A stretch of 64,000 nt of DNA from Salvator merianae (GCA_003586115.2 QVOM02000074.1:671160-735159), one strand, 5' to 3'. Numbered from the stretch's first letter, positions 1-12,939 are shown. Notes: generated by a model not told the origin, from the letters alone. Numbers and translations: made by a program.

Positions 1-2809
1 TCTCATTAATTTCATCTGCTTTCATCATAAGTAATTCATTAGTTTTATTTCTCCTGGAGGTTGCTATATCTTATGGAAAAACCTGGTTACCTACAGCCAA
101 GGAAAATAATTTAGATTTTAAAATATTTAGATAGACAAGATAGGGCAACATCTAAAAGTAGAAATATGTGGCAAACCTCTCTCTTTGTTTCCTCCCAAAT
201 ATATGACTTCCATGTAGGAAGGAGGGAAATAAAAAAGGCAGAAAAATATTTGCCGTATATTAACGTTCTTTCTTTCTCTTTTTTCTTTCTTTTGGTGGAG
301 GAGGAAAACACTTTTCCTTTCTGGGAAAAGTGGAGGGAAGAAACTTATAGCTCTGCTTTCAATCAGCTAATCAAAACTTGTATGCATTAAGGGGTTTGAG
401 TAGTATTCTTTCAGCATTAATGTCAAGTATGGTTGCCAGTGTATGGGCTGTTATTTTCTTTGTTTTCTTTTTAATCAGTATGAAAATCGTCTGAATTATC
501 CAGGATAAAAACAACATGGAACACCAGTGTTTCTAAACCTTACTGTTTGAGTTATTCATTCATGGAAATACAAGAGAGAAATTCTCTTCCCCCAGTCCTT
601 TATTTCTCTCTCTCTCTTTCTTTAAGTGGCATTGTTTCCACATCAATTTAGTAGTACAGAATTAAGTTATAGGTAGAATTGGTTTTGAATGAACTGAATG
701 AAAACACATTAGAAGGAATTTAGTTTAAGCAATCACTTTTTACTGAAAAAAAATCCTCAACAGTGCATTTCTCCCAAATATTTCATAGCATAGATCACAG
801 ACAAATGAAAACTAATTAATCAATAAATATTATTTCAGAAATTTATGTATATGCTTAAACATTTAAATAGCCTTGTTAAACGTGAGCAATTTGTGATTAA
901 TAGTACAAGGTTTCTGACTTTTCTTCCACTTTCTAAACCTTACTACTGCCGTAGAACTTGGCAAATCCTTCTTCTCAAGAAGAAAGAGGAAATTGGATTT
1001 GCCAGATTACAAAACCAAGAATATCCCAATTCATTTTTCTTCTGAATTTATATCAAATTAATTCAACACCATTCGCTGTGAAAAACAGTATTCTAATTGT
1101 GTTGTGCAGTTAGTGATGGCTGATAAAATGGGGAGTCAGGAATGGCTAGGAAAAGGAACAGCAGCTTTGTAGCAGTTTTAAAACAAAAGGGAGATCTTTG
1201 AAGCTGTCAATGACAAAGACAATAATTGGTTTTGGAGGTGACTTGAATATAAATAGTCATCCATCTTGAATGTTGAGGCACCCAACTGTTGAATAAAAGT
1301 ACCCAGATGTAAAGTAATCTTGTTAAAACTGAAAAATAAATTTATTTTTTCTACATATCAGCTCTTCAGAGGGTTCCTCCCTTTTCTTTGCCCCTCAAAC
1401 GCATGCAAAAGATTTTCTATTCCAAAATATAAACCTTCTCATACCAAAGACAAATGCACATAAAGAAACATGGACTTATTAGCCTCTCCATGAACACATA
1501 CTGTTGTAAGGCAGTAATGGAAGAGAGGATACTAGAAATGGCCAGTCTTTCCAGTCTCTCCATGTGGTGCTTGATCTGTTCTGTAGCCACATGGGCATAA
1601 CCTGGAAGCAGGCAGCCACCACATAGGCAGACTGGAGAGAGGCAGAAGGCATCTACTACAGCCCTCTCCTTTCTTGCTTCGAGAAACCTTAAGCACAGTA
1701 GGAAAGCTGCCAGCCAGCCACATGCAAAAGGCATTAGCTCTGGCTGTTTCCTTTTACCATTTTGCCTTGTCTGTTCACAGTAGTCACTTGCTCCCAAGCT
1801 GTACCCACATGGCTGCTGCTGACATGCTCAGCGTTCACCCCATGAGGAACAGCAAGTGGAAGAAGCACAGAGGCGCCAGGTGTCCACTGAGTTTCCTGCA
1901 CTGCAAGTAGAGCACATCCAGCTCTTTCCCTTGCCTGCAGCATGATTACCTGTCTGGGCCTAGGGAAGGGTGACTTGTTCAGCTCCCAGCATGGAGGCAC
2001 CTGGGGCAAGTGACTTAGTCCACGAGAGCACTGCCTGACCAATGCCAACAGGGCTGCAGTTTCCACAGCTTGGCCTTGACTGTGCCTACTTCCACTACCT
2101 GCCTGCCTGCCTGAGCCCCTTGCTGCTTTCTTCCCAATGCCTGGTGGCACCTGGCCACCCTGCCATGAGGAGCAGAGCTGGGCAAAGTAAGGTCCCATAT
2201 GGACCACCCTGTGGCCATGTGGTTCTTTGTTGTGGCCGCCAGCACCTCATCAATTTTCCAGGCCCATTTGGCTCTTGACAGGGCTGCAGCTCCTATTGTT
2301 CCTCCAGAGAGGTGGGCTGAGTAGACCAGCAACTTCTCCAGTCAAGCCTACCTCTGCTGCCTACCTGCCAGAACCCCTTGCTGCTATTCTCAGTGCCAAG
2401 CCATTTCATTCCTGTTCCCAAGCACGCTACAGAACAGTCATTCTCGTTCCACCAGCACAGACAGAGCAGAGTTAATAAATACAGCCTGCATAAGCTAAGA
2501 ACTGTCAAGAAAATGACTGCTTCAGGCTTGTCTTTAGAAATTAGGAGGAGCTAGGAACATGGAGGTCACATACAGCAAATTAAAAAATGTGATTGGCTTG
2601 CATGGTAGCAAACAAAGGTACAGGTAATTTAGGGCACTGTTGCCCAATCAGATGAAGCTGAACTGCCTAAACTAATTTCTGATTGGTTGCAATCAAAACT
2701 TTAAAAAGTATGTTGTGACATGCATTAGATATGCATTCTTCGTGTGGAGGTCGGACTCTGAGGGAATGCCAATCTCTGCACTCATATAGAACCACTGCCC
2801 CTGCCTGCA
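1..2809. other. No gene seen; unassigned sequence
   Basis: I see no supportable gene here. Positions 1-1380 are AT-rich without recognisable repeats. About 1540-2470 is more GC-rich and carries overlapping frames of up to 157 codons on both strands, none with a domain, hydrophobic pattern or family resemblance. Inside it, the phrases gggctgcag and ccccttgctgct each occur twice in the same order (2051 and about 2116; 2281 and about 2373), a weak hint of an old duplication. It could be a fossil DNA transposon. Confidence 0.5.
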
Positions 2810-2914
2810 GCTCTTGATGGATATCTGTCTGAGATGGTTTAATGAATCCTGCACTGAGCAGGGGGTTGGACTCGATGACCCTGGAGATCCCTTCCAACTC
2901 TATGATTCTATGAC
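2810..2914 (+). mobile_element. CR1 LINE, 3' end only
   Basis: A solo 3' terminus of a CR1 retrotransposon. The stretch around 2866 reads ttggactcgatgaccctgg and is followed by cccttccaactctatgatt and an ATTCTATG-type 8-bp tail, the hallmark of CR1 3' ends, which are usually severely 5'-truncated. Two other tails of this subtype are in the window (about 24290-24385 plus, 60268-60338 minus). No coding sequence remains. The left boundary is approximate. Confidence 0.8.
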
Positions 2915-4010
2915 TTTATAGACATACTTTGAAGCAGATAGTCTTGTCTGAAAGCATTTAACTCTTTAACACTGGGACTCAAGTCAGTTGTACAAAGGGA
3001 GTTGTGTTTTGCTTTTCGTAATTAGTTGTAGTCAGTAGTCATGCAGCATTTTGAACCAGTGGTAGTCTCCAAACACCTTTCAATGGCAATCTCTGAGAGA
3101 ATACAGTGAACATATCCACTATGGACCAATACGATCAGAGAACTGCAAACCCATTTTATCTCATACATTTTGGATGGAGTAAATTGATTGGGACTGATTA
3201 CTGAACTTTTTATTAGGAAATAGAAATGTTAGCATAGCAAAATTCAGAACAGTGAGTCAGAATGAGATATTCCAAGCACCCCAAACACAGGACAAAAGAC
3301 ATCCTCCAGTGGGGGTTTGTTTGGAATTCAGAAACATCTTTTCTAAATCAGAATGTGTAAGTGTTCCAATGTGTAAGTGTTCCAATCTTGACCACTTTTG
3401 CAGTTTTATACAGCTCCCTTCCACATTTTTGACTAATTGGGGGATATTTTTTTTTAAGAAAACTCTGAGTGGCTAGTTATTTTGTGGATTGGCTGTAGGT
3501 GGGAGCCATTGTGACCTACCACTAATGCAGTTGGAGATCGTAGAAGCAAACAGAAGACGTAAAAAGAGTTCCCCCTTTATTTCCTAAGGCTGGAGCACTT
3601 AAAACATTCTGATAATGCATTCAACCTTGGGAGGTGGGGTGAAATACCAAAGAAAGCCATGCACATCTCTAGCATCTTTGGCTTTATTTTGTTATTTTTA
3701 TCTTGCTGCTGCATTATTTTAATAGTATGTCTTTCTTATAAGAATTCATATCTTATAATTTTCTTATAAGATTCTTTTGTGGATTAGTGCTGCCATGATG
3801 GTGGGAAAGGAGTAATGCTCCAATTTAAAGCTGTACTTTGATCTTCCTGAACATAACTTTGAGTTACAATAAATCAAATAATGTTTAGGGAAATGAGAGA
3901 GAGAGGCTTCCCTACTACCATCACAGAAATGTTCCACAAGCTATGGCTTCAAACAGTGATACTTCACAAGTAACAATAGTTTGTTGTTGTTGTTTTTAAG
4001 ACTCTGAGGC
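2915..4010. other. No gene seen
   Basis: AT-rich DNA without a convincing frame, repeat end or RNA gene. A short TTG run lies at about 3980-3992. Confidence 0.5.
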
Positions 4011-4450
4011 TGCATCCACACTGTCAGTAGCCCCTAAGGACTTGAGCCTCTGAATGACATATCGGTCTACTGGGAGGCTGTGCCCCACAGGGACATTCCT
4101 GTCTGCATGGGATTTAGGCTTTGGAGCAGCCTATGGCACAAAAATGGTGCCATAGCCTGTTGCAACAGTAGATGGTTTAAAAGCAGTCTCCAAAGCTTTC
4201 CTTAGTGGTAGACCAGACCAGCCGCTCATGGTGGAGAGCAACAAGTGGCTGAACAAGTCTACCAGCTGCGAGGAGTTCCAGAAGCAGCTGCAGTAGTGTG
4301 CTGCTTTTGCATGCCTGCTTAAAACAGCCCCAGCCAGCAACGGAATGATCCATATGTAATGTGGTGGCCATGGCACAGGCTACTCACCACCCTTCTGCTC
4401 TTGGGCCATATAGCCCAATATAGCCCAAGACCACCCCGGCTAGCACAGAA
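4011..4450. other. Possible DNA-transposon fossil with a short hairpin
   Basis: A segment richer in GC than its flanks starts with ggctgcatccacactgtcag, which resembles the terminus of common squamate non-autonomous hAT-like repeats. It contains a perfect 9-bp stem (4131-4139 with 4147-4155, 7-nt loop) and a 10-bp direct doublet (tatagcccaa) near 4412-4433. No matching opposite terminus or target duplication was found, so this is only a suggestion. Confidence 0.22.
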
Positions 4451-5532
4451 TACTGTGGTATATACAGGTCCAATATATGTTTAAATGCACTACTTTTCTT
4501 GAACTATTTATTTCTAAAAGCAACATCAAATAGAAGTAACTAAAAAAGCAATTATACAATTCATTTCCCTATTTTATTTTATAACTTCCTTTCTTGGCTG
4601 CTAATGAGAATGATGAAATTTTAGACTAAGGCATTGGAAGTTTAGTTGCTTAGGAACTGTAGTACTGAATAAAACTGTTCTGTGTTATTGCCTGTGGAGA
4701 GATTAAAAGTGAAAGGAAGGACAGATCACTAGGCTGTTCAGAATCATTGGGAAATCCAAAGTATAGAATGAGCTGAGGTCGGTGAGGGGCTTGAACAACA
4801 GTATAAAAAAAACAGTTCAAAGAAAAAAATAGAGAAAGAGAGGAAAGGGGCACAAAGAGAAGAAAAGGGTACAAACTTCCTTTGGCTCTATCTTCTTTAA
4901 AAAGAGGATGTAAGATCAAGTAGACAAATAAGAGGACAAGGGGTTTGGTCAGAGATTTAAAAAATCCTCATGTGCAGCCTTGTGGCATCTGGGGCTGACA
5001 AATAGACCCAAAGGTATGTAAGGCCTCTGCTGGCATATTCCCCAGAAAGATGGGATTTAAGAAAGTGAAGTTCCCATGCTCTTAAAAACTCTGGCTTTAC
5101 ATTTTTCTGTGCTAGCACAGGCCATAATTGGCATGGGTTGCACTGGCAGAATGTTGGATCAATCATCTGGGAATTACTGCAGAGCAGCAAAAGGGCATGA
5201 AACCTCATCTTTTCTCCTGTTCAGTTGGGTGACCTCTTCTGTGCCTTCAGTTTTTAAAGCCGGTGTTTTCCTATGCCGTTAAGAGGGTTCCTTGGTTGAT
5301 GGACCAGTATTGCTGCTTGAGATTAACATACTAACGGTTGAAGAATACCTCTATACCTCAAATGAGTTCATGTCTCCTATGTAAGCTGAATTGCATGTTT
5401 TAAAGGAACTTGCTCTTAATTGTCACAGTGTCTGTTATCCTTGAGAAACACTGAAGAAGAGGTGAAATTTGGGATGTCTAGAGGAGAGCAAGCGAGCAAC
5501 ATTCCCAGCAGAAGCTGTCACACAGAGTGTAG
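4451..5532. other. No gene seen
   Basis: No coding sequence, repeat terminus or RNA gene recognised. Short frames on both strands look like chance. Confidence 0.5.
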
Positions 5533-6119
5533 CCATGGCCATTTTCACAGTTACTACTGTAGCACAAACTTTACCATGCAGCGTGGACACTGTCTGAACT
5601 ATGCGACCTGAAGCTGGCTACCACGAATGCCAGTTGCTATCCCAATCATTGCCATGGCAGCGGCCGGAAGTGTCTGGTCACTGCGATGGCGATTGGCCTG
5701 ATCGGGGCATGGTGCAACCCGATTGCGAAGGTTGATCACGCCTGTGCATGCCTGTTGGTCATCATGGCAGCAGCTGGGCGCTTCCAGATACTGCCGTGGT
5801 GAGGATCAGACACAGGCCTGATTGGGCATTGTGCGGCCCACTCAAGGCATCGCAGGCCCGATTTCTCCATCGTGCATGTGCGATAGCGCAATGAGCAGAT
5901 CATGCCAAAGATGGCCACCGCATCACAGGTAAGTGTGAACGTTCCTTACCTGAAGCTCACTATGAGGTCCAGGTAAGATTGGAGACTACAGTTTACTGCA
6001 CCGCTGGTAGTAGCAATCAGGAGCAGTTGAATACTACTCGCTTCAGTCATCTTGCGGTGCAAACGTGCTTGATTAGCAAGCATGCTAGATGGTTGCTAAT
6101 GTCAAGTGTGAATAGCCCC
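5533..6119. mobile_element. Possible non-autonomous DNA transposon, GC-rich
   Basis: About 590 bp, clearly more GC- and CpG-rich than its flanks. The left end reads ggccattttcacagtt and the right end, read inward on the other strand, ggggctattcacactt; they match at the central TTCACA plus a few neighbouring bases, as decayed terminal inverted repeats might. No clear target duplication was seen. The frames inside (for example 5736-5918 minus) have no family resemblance. An unrelated old GC-rich insertion is equally possible. Confidence 0.28.
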
Positions 6120-6289
6120 AATGTTCTTTCCTGTTGCTATGATTGCAGCCACCCCTGAATATCCCTGTCTTTAGAAGAAATAGAAAGGAAAATCTGGGAA
6201 TGTACTGTTGGGCAGCCTAGCATCAATTATACAAAAAAAAACTTAGACCAGATCAAAAATAAGTTATAGCTTTCTAAAAACAATGTAGT

Positions 6290-6700
6290 GATTTTTGAAA
6301 GTTAGCATAGATTTGTCAAAAACAAGTCTGTGGAAATGTAGTGGATACATTTACCTATGCTATAGAAAAATATTTGACACAGTGCTGCCTGACAGTCCAC
6401 TGAACAAGCCAGTTGTGGTTTAGACAGTTGTATTACTAAATGGATCTATTGCTGTTGGAAATTTATGCACAGTCCTCATTACACTGGAGAATGGTGTTGT
6501 TTGGGATGCTCCTGGGATGGATCCTGGGCTTGGTACGCATTAGGTTTTTTATTAATATCTTGGACAATGAAGTGACTGGAAAACTTATAAAATTTGTAGT
6601 TGATACACATTTGAGTGATATGATAGGGACCCTAGATGATAAAGTCAGAAGTCTCTGCATTCAGTTGTTTTTTTCTGTGCTGTAAACAATAATCTAAACA
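6290..6700 (+). mobile_element. Decayed CR1-like LINE reverse transcriptase fragment
   Basis: The plus strand keeps traces of a CR1-group reverse transcriptase. An FDTVLPDS segment near 6372 matches motif A (FDTV/FDKV), and the 81-codon frame at 6440-6685 reads FINILDNE...LIKFVVDTHL where CR1-type elements have FINDLD...LIKFADDTKL. The catalytic A-DD block has become V-VDT, and several stops and frame changes separate the blocks. It is an old inactive copy with no recognisable tail. Confidence 0.5.
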
Positions 6701-9411
6701 GAATTTAAAAAAAACAGAATTAAAAAATGAAGAGATGGGAGATACTTGGCTTGGCTACACTGCATATGAAAATGTTCTGGGAATTTTACTCAATCATAAA
6801 CTAAATGTGAGTCAGTAGTGTAATATGAAGTATGAAACAAATCAGAAATTTTGCATGCTTCTATCTCTGAGGAACCAAAATATTATTATTCTGTTACTTC
6901 AAACTACTTTGCTGGTTAGGAATTGCACCCATTTCCCTCCTTCCATTACTTCTTACCTTAGCAAGGTATCAGAAGGTACTGAATTTAAGTGGTGAGCAAT
7001 ATTCTCTTACCATGCCTGCATTCTTAATGGATACTTTCAGACTTCTCATAGTCCTTCAGTCAGAGAGGAAAGGCTTGACTTCTAAGGCTACAGGAATTAC
7101 TTTAGCATGTAGTAATAGATGCTTTATTTGAGCAGATTTTTTTATTAAAAAGACCAGGTCATTCAGTATACCCTGACAAAGGCCTTGCTGGATACATATT
7201 TACTTATGGACATTCTGCTGGTACATATAAATTTATCTTATGCTTCTTGGCACTCTCCTGTTTTTTCCCAGCAAAATAATTTCATCCCAGAGATAGCAAC
7301 ATTACTCAACAGCAAGCAGCAAACCCAGTTTGAGTCTGGACTCCATTTAAAGAAGTCTAGCGTGCAAAGAGCTTACTAACAGGGAGAGATAATGGGAGTT
7401 TATTTGAGGAGGTCAAATGAAGTTTTTTAAATTTACGTTTTCTTCTCTTTTTGCTTTTTAATATCATTTTTTGGGATCTTAGAGATGATTGCATATACAG
7501 AAGTGATCTGTGGGCTATTACAGCACATTTATTGATTTCACAGTATTTTTTCCTCCTGACCGGCTAAACACTGAAAAGTCTTTGGCAGGAAAGTAACAAT
7601 GTTCCTTTTGAAGGCTGTGGGCCTGTTCTGTAGTTGGTCAAAAGCGAAAATAACACTGCAGTCACAGTTAAAATGATTTATTAGAGATCACCTATAGGTG
7701 GGCACCACCTATATGAAAGGCAAAGTGGAACCCCTAACACAATATAAGCAAGGTTAATATAGACTTCTGGTTTCGCAGAAGATCACAACACTTTCTAGAA
7801 CATTCATAATAACTTCTTATTTCACCTAATGTTCTCTCCATTGTTACAGTCGTGTTCCCCTTTGCACACTTCCCAGTATGGTTTTGCAGTAAGTACTTAT
7901 TCAGCAAGTTTAAGCAAAAATGTACTGTAAGTTCAAGGCTATTCCATATTTGGAATTAGATATTAAGTAAACATCATTTGATCACTTACATCTAAATATA
8001 CATGGTTAATTTTAGCATATTGGTTGCTGATTCTCACTAAAAAAGAGACCAAAAAAAGAGAACTTAGCATGTGAAAAAGAAAGATGTGAGCAAAGGAGTG
8101 TGGGCAAAAGTATGTGAGCAAAAAAAGAAACGGGAGCAATAACACATGGCATTAACATTATTCTAGTTACCAGCTATTTCAAAATGGCTCTGTTTCCTAT
8201 AGGAAATTATAATCATGAGAATTCTTATTAACACACAGGCCAATTAATCAGCAGGCACACGTTACAAACATAGAATACCCCCCTAAAAATAATATTCACA
8301 AAGAAAAAGAGAGAGAGAGCAGCTCTCTCTAAGTAGTGATACCTGACACATATCACCAAACCTCCTTATATCATAAAAGAACCATACAGAATAAATTGAG
8401 ATTTACTCCTTCACATTCTCTCCATTTAAAGTCTCTTTGATTTCCTTTATATTTTAATTAGAACTATCAATTAAACAATGCAACTTTTGCTACTCAGAGG
8501 CTAAAATTCAGCATCTGGATCCCTGGATCTTACAGGCTTTCTTGTAGAATTTGCTGAAATTTGGGAGGGGCAAAGCCACGTGAAAGGCACAGATTGGTTC
8601 TGAGCTCCTGACACAGTAAAATGCAAGGTGTGTCCTAATTTTGCAGATTTCTGCTTATTGGTAAGGTTCAGGGTACTTTGTTCTGCTTGGGTGGATACAG
8701 GATGGAGGGGGAGAAGGAACAAATGGTAAATGACCAACAATGCCACTAATGGAATCCATGTTCTGATATGGCAGCAGGGAAATACGGAGGGTGGAGTTTG
8801 ACTTGCTTGCCCTCATGAGGTCAAGATTTGAGTGCTGGGACTGCATCCAATCACTGACGGCACAGGGAGGGGAATTTGGTGAGGGATGGGGAGAAAAAGG
8901 TATAGTTCCCCATGGAGGTGGAGGTGGTCCTCACTCTCAAGTGGATGTCTGCATCATGCCAATTCCAAGACTGGGTATCAAAGGCACAGCAGAGCGGGTG
9001 CTCTGTTAGGGAGTCTCAGAAGCCCAGTGGGAACTAATGGAACATCACAGAGAGGATGGAAAAGTGAAAAGCTCCACAATCCTAACTCCTCAACTGCACA
9101 GCTCTTTACTGGGTGGCTAGTAGTTTGGAGGTTCTAGCCAGAGCTAGGAACTGAAGGCAGGAGAAGGGTGGGGGGAGAGATTCCTTTCCCCAAGTGATTC
9201 AGCTGCAGAAAAGCACAAAAATGATATTTAGCAGGAGTGAAATCACAAAACAATGCAAAAGTGGTCTTCATGAAAAGCAGGGCTTCTCTTCACTTTCACA
9301 GGAGGCAACAGAAGCAGACAAAAGACACAACGAGTTTTCTCAGTCCCCAAGATCTCAGGCCAACACCGGGCTTGGTGCAGGAGCAAGGGAGAAAGTGTAT
9401 GCTTCAGGCTA
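6701..9411. other. No gene seen
   Basis: About 2.7 kb without a supportable gene. Noted only: a 12-bp palindrome cacctataggtg near 7690, a purine-rich run and GAGA/CTCT inverted pair at about 8300-8330, and moderately GC-rich DNA at 8780-9180 whose overlapping frames on both strands show no domain. Confidence 0.5.
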
Positions 9412-9490
9412 GGGATGTGCAAATTTTGATTCGCATTTGAAAATTCATACGAAATTTCCTTTTGCAAATTTTCACATCAAAACGAAAACT
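9412..9490. repeat. Possible MITE terminus
   Basis: The string ctagggatgtgcaaattt resembles the start of widespread squamate non-autonomous DNA-transposon repeats. It is followed by an AT-rich stretch with repeated gcaaatttt/gaaaattc words. No second end was identified. Low confidence. Confidence 0.22.
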
Positions 9491-9519
9491 GTATCACTGT
9501 ATCCTGTAGATAGTCAGTA

Positions 9520-10910
9520 AAGGGTTGTCAGGTTTTTTTCTTTCTTCCATGCCTCCATCTAAATCAATTTTGCTACTACAAACTTATAATGAATTTGCTT
9601 CTATATTTAAACTTATATAAATCTTACTACAATAATCACATATTACAATAGCATATTTATCTATAATCTCACCTAAACAGTTACAATACTTACACTATAA
9701 TAAATATCCTAGTTTTCATCTGTCCCAACCATATGTAACAAATACAATTGCAGTTGTACTGAAAAATGACATTTAAATGACCTTTATCTTATCATTATGC
9801 CTACATCTTTATCAAATAAATCTAAAGTTACAACCCCTTTTGATTATATTTTCAAAAAAACCCTCATTCTTATATTCTCAAACATTTCCCTTTAGTTACA
9901 TCATGTGTAACTCTAAGAATTATCATAATCTTACATTTTAAAATTCTCTTTTACCCACAAAAGACCCTTCTACTAATCTTCCCCCTTTTTCTTATTTTTT
10001 TCCCTTGCCAGGTATACTTTGATAAATCACTCTGCCATCTCTTAGATAACTAACAATTAATTAAAACAAAACTTGACTGATACCAAAATCACAATTTTCC
10101 GTAACATGGTTGAAAGGGAAATCAAAACTTCTTTTTGTCTTTGATCACTCCTGTTGGATTACATTATAACAGTATAAACCATTATCTTTCTATATGACTT
10201 GTAAAACCAAGAATGAATAAATGTCACTCCTTTTAGATTGATCCTTTGTAATTAGTTTTCCTTCCTCTCAGCTCTTTTGGCTGTCTTCTGATTCCAGGGG
10301 TAAGGTACAATCTTCTCTTGTTGCAGCTGCTCTCCTGTAACTTTTCTTTGTTCCTCTTCTTGAACTTTCTGAATTTGCCTGAATTTCTCAGTTCTTCTCT
10401 TAGCATATAAGATTGCTCATTCATATATTTTCCAAATTAATTGAACTCTTGCAAAAGGTATTGAAATAGATTTCTCTTCTCCGCGCTACAATACAGTTCA
10501 GTGTAGTAAACAGTCTGCTCTCAAAACTGGCAATATTCTCAAAAGCTCCTACTGATGGTCACATATCAGTGCCTATCGATGCTTCTCTGTACTTAGATCT
10601 ATAGTTGTATTTTTCCTCCAAGTTAACACTGAAATGTCAGGTTCTCATGCTGCAAGCTCTGTTTAAAGATTATTTCCTTTTTATTTCTTTACTTAAAAGA
10701 AGTTTCACTCCATTACAGCATCTGATAATCCCTGTGCCAATTAGAAATTTTCTGTCTTCTCAGTAGAGCAACACTTCTACAGTCTCCATAACAATAAACA
10801 AGCTCTGTCTTTTATTCAGACCTAGAGGTGTTATTTTATGGAGCTATAAAGTACCGATTGGCTTTCCAATGATCTCTTAGTTTAAACAAATTAACAGCTC
10901 TCTATTCTAT
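9520..10910 (-). mobile_element. Candidate old L1-type or half-LINE fossil
   Basis: Read on the minus strand, this block has the layout of the 2.7-kb element at 55490-58188: a 5' stretch with adenine-rich UTR-like text, a short lysine/glutamate-rich frame (10424-10233, 63 codons with LREELRN and KKRNKEKLQ segments that would form a coiled coil), an AT-rich 3' part and a T-run (A-tail in minus sense) at about 9532. No reverse transcriptase is seen. The similarity is one of layout and composition, not a clear alignment. A plain L1 fragment is the alternative. Confidence 0.27.
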
Positions 10911-11139
10911 GTTCAGGTAAGTTGGTCTGGTTGAGTCTTAGAGCCTACAATGGATTACTTGTGGTGAAGTGGACCTGATATCGTTCCTGGCATGTGGTTC
11001 TTGCCTCTTCCCCTTGTGATTCACCTGAGCATTCCAAGACTTCTTTCTAGGTTAAAATCTCTGCACAGGGAGGAAATTCCCCCTTTGAGTGCTCTGCCAT
11101 GATTTGGCAGCTGGAGCATTTCTCCAGTCATCTCACTGA

Positions 11140-12125
11140 CTCACCATTAACACCCAGAAGTCATCTCAAAGTATTCCTGATGCAGCTGAGGATGTACTTG
11201 GGGGTGAGGCAGTGAAATTTCTTTGATGATCCATCCTGCATTGCTTTTAGCACAAATCTATTCACTGGCCAAGCAGTGCAGTGGGCATTGGGACTGAGTA
11301 CTTCTTACACTCCTTGGAATTGCAATATAGTGACGCAGCACATAGAGACAGTGTTGCTCAATGACTATATCAAATTAAACAGGGGAAACAGACTGTGACT
11401 GCCTATGCTAGCTGGTCAAGGTGAAACTTGGATGATGTTCTTAGATGGATTAAGCTCTGACTTAAAATTATTAGCTGTACATTACAAGGATGTCTAGACC
11501 TTAGAAGATTTAATTCAGGTAACTGTCCAGCTAGAGAGATGACTGGCCAATTTATAAATCCTTACCAGCAAGATCATACAACCTGCTTGCTGCAGTCTAC
11601 TTACTACATTGACTACTACATCTCCCAGTACAGTGCCCACTAGTGTTGACTGACTATAGAGGAAAATAATATTTTTTTTCTCCCACTGTTTGTGCATATA
11701 CTGTGTGGGAGCTGGTGACATGGCCGTGGTGTGTCCAAACAAGGCTGAACCACCTTCCAGTCAGAAAGGATCCAAAAACATCCAGACTGCCAGAATTTCC
11801 AGCAAAGCCAAAGCAAGCAGCTGTTACCACTGCAGAAATGCAGCCCTCACTGGAGGCAACAACTGCCACTGCTGCCATAGAGTCAGGAAAGAACTCTTGT
11901 CCTGCTGAGGACAGAGACATAGGCAAGCGTCTACTGGTGGGACCAGTGACTCTGTTCCAGAACAAGAGAAGCATGCAGGAGGAATGCATTCGATGATCTG
12001 GACTACCGGAGATGCGGTTCAGTGCATCCCTGAGAGGCCTTGAGTCTAGGAACTTTTGAAGGCTGGATCAGCACAGTTGCCAAAGCACCCTCTCCCAACT
12101 CCTCCAGTATCGTCACAGACTATCC
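11140..12125 (+). pseudogene. Ty3/gypsy gag fossil
   Basis: The plus-strand translation, broken by stops, resembles capsid sequence of Sushi-like vertebrate gypsy elements: a segment with FTGQAVQWAL near 11255-11285 (family LTGxAxxWA), LDGLSSDLK near 11447, and LEDLIQVTVQLERWL near 11500-11545. A proline/alanine-rich tail follows to about 12120. I could not identify a zinc knuckle with confidence. It lies upstream, on the same strand, of the gypsy RT/RNase H at 13170-13990, and the two may be one element. Gag would form the particle of the retrotransposon; this copy is dead. Confidence 0.5.
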
Positions 12126-12547
12126 CCAAATTTCTGAGTTGTAAACCAGATATAACAATTCCCTATCAAGCCCCTACCCGCGTACAATAAAATAAAACTC
12201 CAAGATTAAATGAATATATGAATGAACATGCTTATGTATAAATGCAGGTTAACATAACACAAATAAGCACAGAATAGATATTCCCTTCATCTGGGATCGC
12301 AAAGCAATAGGCCATAACTAAGTTTATATGGATATGAGTTTCATGTGTATGTGTATACTGCAAGGATATATATATGTACTGTAATACAGTGGCAAGTAAA
12401 CTACAAGCATAAGTGTAAATATGTGACTAATATAATGACACCTAATCTAAATAAACATGAATGCATAATACATAAACGTGAATGTGTGGGTAAGCATCAC
12501 ATTCTAATCAGACCTTCCCACAGGTCATTTCAACCAGCTCTCATCAA
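12126..12547. other. No gene seen between gypsy gag and hAT insertion
   Basis: AT-rich DNA without recognisable coding sequence. If gag and pol on either side are one gypsy element, the protease and RT N-terminus that should lie here or after the hAT are not recognisable, so a deletion or rearrangement must have occurred. Confidence 0.4.
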
Positions 12548-12555
12548 ACAGAAAT

Positions 12556-12939
12556 CACTGGCGTAGCAAGGGGGGGCGCGGGTGGCGGTGCGCACTGGGT
12601 GGCGCCTTGTTGGGGGCGGCGGCAGCCGCCGCCGCCTTTGACCTGGGCCCTCCCGCCCGCCCTGCGTCCGGTTCGCCTTTAGTTGGCTTACCGGTACGCT
12701 CGCTCGCCGCGCTCGCCCCGCCCGCCGCTCGCTCGCCGCGCTCGCTCACCGTGCCGCCCGCCGCTCGCCGCGCTCGCTCACCTGCCTGCTAGCGTGCGCG
12801 CGCGCGCGCGGCCATCATCAGGCGGCAGCGGGAGAAGGCAGCTGCAGGGCGGGGCGTCCTGCAGGGCGGGGCGGGGCGCCCTCCTCAGCTGCCGCCGTTT
12901 GGTCCGCCCCGGGTGGCGGAACAAGTAGCTACGCCACTG
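12556..12939. mobile_element. Non-autonomous hAT transposon, 384 bp, CpG-dense
   Basis: The ends form a 12-bp terminal inverted repeat with one mismatch: CACTGGCGTAGC on the left and, read inward from the right, CAGTGGCGTAGC. The element is flanked by a perfect 8-bp direct repeat, acagaaat, at 12548-12555 and 12940-12947. An 8-bp duplication and CA(G/C)TG ends are diagnostic of hAT transposition. The interior is extremely GC- and CpG-rich, with repeated cgctcgccgcgctcg words and a (GC)n run near 12795-12810, in sharp contrast to the AT-rich surroundings. It has no transposase, so it must have been moved in trans. It sits inside a gypsy fossil. The alanine/arginine-rich frames over it are by-products of composition. 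Confidence 0.88.

Noticed and set aside
1734..2207. 157-codon minus-strand frame in a GC-richer patch
   Set aside because: No domain or family resemblance, low-complexity composition, and overlapping frames on both strands of the same patch; a product of base composition.
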